In this document: positions 6,554-7,147 of the stretch, piece by piece
Position numbering within the stretch: position 1 is the stretch's first letter
Layout: every line of letters begins with the position of its first letter
From: Chloroflexi bacterium RBG_16_72_14
Lineage (GTDB): Bacteria > Chloroflexota > Limnocylindria > Limnocylindrales > CSP1-4
Assembly (NCBI GenBank): GCA_001797035.1
Contig: MGOE01000033.1
Coordinates: forward strand, 1,338-8,484
Reading direction: 5' to 3'
DNA length: 7,147 nt
The notes under the pieces: model-generated
Told to the model about the DNA's origin: nothing
The model's input: only the letters and a program-made list of their open reading frames with translations
Databases searched by the model: none
Made by a program: the position numbers and the translations under genes

Positions 6554-6595
6554 TTCCTGCCCGGAATCGGCCTCGGTCGCATGCGCGGGCAGGAA
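6554..6595. repeat. Perfect 10-bp inverted repeat over the -35 region of the minus-strand promoter
   Basis: TTCCTGCCCG (6554-6563) and CGGGCAGGAA (6586-6595) are exact reverse complements separated by 22 nt. The near arm covers the -35 position of the TATACT promoter. No T-run follows on either strand, so it is not a standard terminator. An operator for a dimeric regulator is plausible; a hairpin in a longer transcript is the alternative. Confidence 0.6.
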
Positions 6596-6597
6596 AT

Positions 6598-6649
6598 GAG
6601 GCCTCGCCGTGCCACACCGCCGGGGGAACGATGCTGTCCGCGAGGCCTC
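6598..6649. repeat. Perfect 10-bp inverted repeat built on two GAGGCCTC palindromes
   Basis: GAGGCCTCGC (6598-6607) and GCGAGGCCTC (6640-6649) are exact reverse complements with 32 nt between. Each arm contains the 8-bp palindrome GAGGCCTC, so each could be a binding site by itself. It lies mid-way between the divergent genes and is untranscribed if both promoters are as proposed. No T-run follows either side. Confidence 0.6.
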
Positions 6650-6671
6650 TGCCATGAGAACGATCCGTCCC

Positions 6672-6703
6672 CGGTTTCGTTATGGCCCATCCCGCGGAAA
6701 CCG
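6672..6703. repeat. 7-bp inverted repeat upstream of cysS
   Basis: CGGTTTC (6672-6678) and GAAACCG (6697-6703) are exact reverse complements with an 18-nt gap. The right arm ends close to where a -35 element for the TACGAT box would lie. It is short enough to arise by chance; its AT-containing core in a GC-rich region gives it modest weight. Confidence 0.35.
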
Positions 6704-6717
6704 TCCCGGCCCATCCC
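6684..6717 (+). repeat. 10-bp direct repeat upstream of cysS
   Basis: GGCCCATCCC occurs at 6684-6693 and again at 6708-6717, a 24-bp period. It lies 19 to 52 bases before the cysS GTG, over the expected -35 region. It may be a tandem regulator site. The copies are also in the same reading frame (Ala-His-Pro) if cysS starts at the upstream ATG (6682), so a coding origin is not excluded. Confidence 0.45.
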
Positions 6718-6723
6718 CGGGCG

Positions 6724-6729
6724 TACGAT
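6724..6729 (+). promoter_or_regulatory. Putative -10 element (TACGAT) for cysS
   Basis: TACGAT matches TATAAT at four of six positions, including the key T-A and final T. Six bases (TCCTGG) separate it from the GTG at 6736, the same spacing as on the opposite strand for the small ORF. This predicts a leaderless cysS mRNA. No good -35 is visible, and no Shine-Dalgarno precedes the GTG. Confidence 0.45.
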
Positions 6730-6735
6730 TCCTGG

Positions 6736-7147
6736 GTGAGCACGCTGTCCCTGCGCAACACGCTGACCCGGCGCGCGGAGCCGGTCACGATCCCGGACGC
6801 CGGCCCGGTGCGGATGTACACCTGCGGTCCCACGGTCTACCGCTGGGCCCACGTCGGAAACCTGCGCAGCTACCTGCTCGCGGACCTCGTGCGCCGGGTC
6901 ATCCTGTACCACGGCGTCGAGGTCCTCCACGTCAAGAACATCACCGACGTGGGGCACCTCCGCGACGAGCGATTCGACCGCGGCGAGGACCGGATGCTGG
7001 TCGCCGCCGGGCTGGAGTCGAAGACGCCGGCGGAGATCGCCGACGCCTACGAGGCCGGGTTCCACGAGGACGAGGCGCTGGTCAACATCCTGCCGGCGCA
7101 CGTCTTCCCGCGGGCGACCGAGCACATCCCCGACATGCTCGACCTCG
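6736..7147 (+). CDS. cysS: Cysteinyl-tRNA synthetase, N-terminal part (cut by window edge)
   Basis: Class I aminoacyl-tRNA synthetase that attaches cysteine to tRNA-Cys in the cytosol, using ATP. The first 137 residues are present. LRNTLTRRAEPV (6-17) is the usual opening. C30 in CGPTVY is a ligand of the active-site zinc that recognises cysteine. HVGN (39-42) is the HIGH signature in its common CysS variant. NITDVGHL (68-75) replaces the classical NITDIDDK, followed by DRGEDRMLVAAGLESKTPAEIADAY, a subtype seen in Chloroflexota, candidate phyla and some other bacteria. NILPAHVFPRATEHI (117-131) matches the conserved NI.P....RATEHI. The KMSKS loop lies beyond the window. GTG at 6736 gives the normal N-terminus; an in-frame ATG at 6682 would add 18 residues (MAHPAETVPAHPRAYDSW) and cannot be excluded. 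It is divergent from the minus-strand run. Confidence 0.93.
   Translation, partial: MSTLSLRNTLTRRAEPVTIPDAGPVRMYTCGPTVYRWAHVGNLRSYLLADLVRRVILYHGVEVLHVKNITDVGHLRDERFDRGEDRMLVAAGLESKTPAEIADAYEAGFHEDEALVNILPAHVFPRATEHIPDMLDL

Noticed and set aside
6529..6735. T-box riboswitch controlling cysS
   Set aside because: No T-box consensus (AGGGTGGNACCGCG-like), no terminator with T-run, and the proposed transcript start leaves no leader.
5337..6833. Minus-strand open frame of 498 codons crossing the divergent intergenic region
   Set aside because: It overlaps the SBP gene out of frame, is Arg/Gly/Pro-rich, and runs antisense into cysS; no family signature.
1..7147. Mobile elements, CRISPR arrays, tRNA or rRNA genes
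   Set aside because: No transposase, integrase, regularly spaced repeats, or recognisable RNA gene was seen; composition is uniform across the window.

Overview
This is a very GC-rich window from a bacterial chromosome, with third codon positions almost all G or C. It is packed on the minus strand with short overlaps between genes. The gene set points to Chloroflexota, possibly the Limnocylindria/Ellin6529-type lineages: a DUF951 zinc-ribbon protein, two DUF881 proteins in tandem, and a cysteinyl-tRNA synthetase of the 'NITDVGHL...GED' subtype. Actinobacterial ancestry is the main alternative. This placement is inference; no marker gene settles it.

Layout. Two minus-strand gene runs are separated by a 47-nt gap from a divergent plus-strand gene. 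(A) The right-hand minus run reads, in transcription order: a 53-codon small gene (6528-6367), an SBP_bac_5-type solute-binding protein (6385-4721), a HELVH zinc peptidase with a C-terminal membrane anchor (4724-3348), and two DUF881 proteins (3351-2584 and 2584-1910). Every junction overlaps (about 19, 4, 4 and 1 nt). (B) The left-hand minus run is DUF951 (1862-1623), an MFS exporter-like protein (1626-58), and the first 19 codons of a third gene, perhaps an amidohydrolase, cut by the window edge. Both junctions again overlap (4 and 1 nt). (C) On the plus strand, the 5' part of cysS (6736 onward) is cut by the right edge.

Regulation. Each of the three transcription units begins with a TANNNT -10-like hexamer only 6 or 7 nt before the start codon, with no ribosome-binding site between. 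The spacing implies leaderless mRNAs. The 207-nt divergent region between the small gene and cysS also holds two perfect 10-bp inverted repeats, one 7-bp inverted repeat and one exact 10-bp direct repeat.

How the genes may work together. Run A looks like an envelope cassette: all four large products have a membrane segment, and their main domains probably lie outside the cytoplasm. A binding protein without its ABC permease or ATPase, translationally coupled to a membrane-anchored peptidase and two coiled-coil DUF881 proteins, is the most unusual association here. Its function is not established. Run B couples a small cytosolic zinc-ribbon protein to an exporter. cysS is a housekeeping gene.
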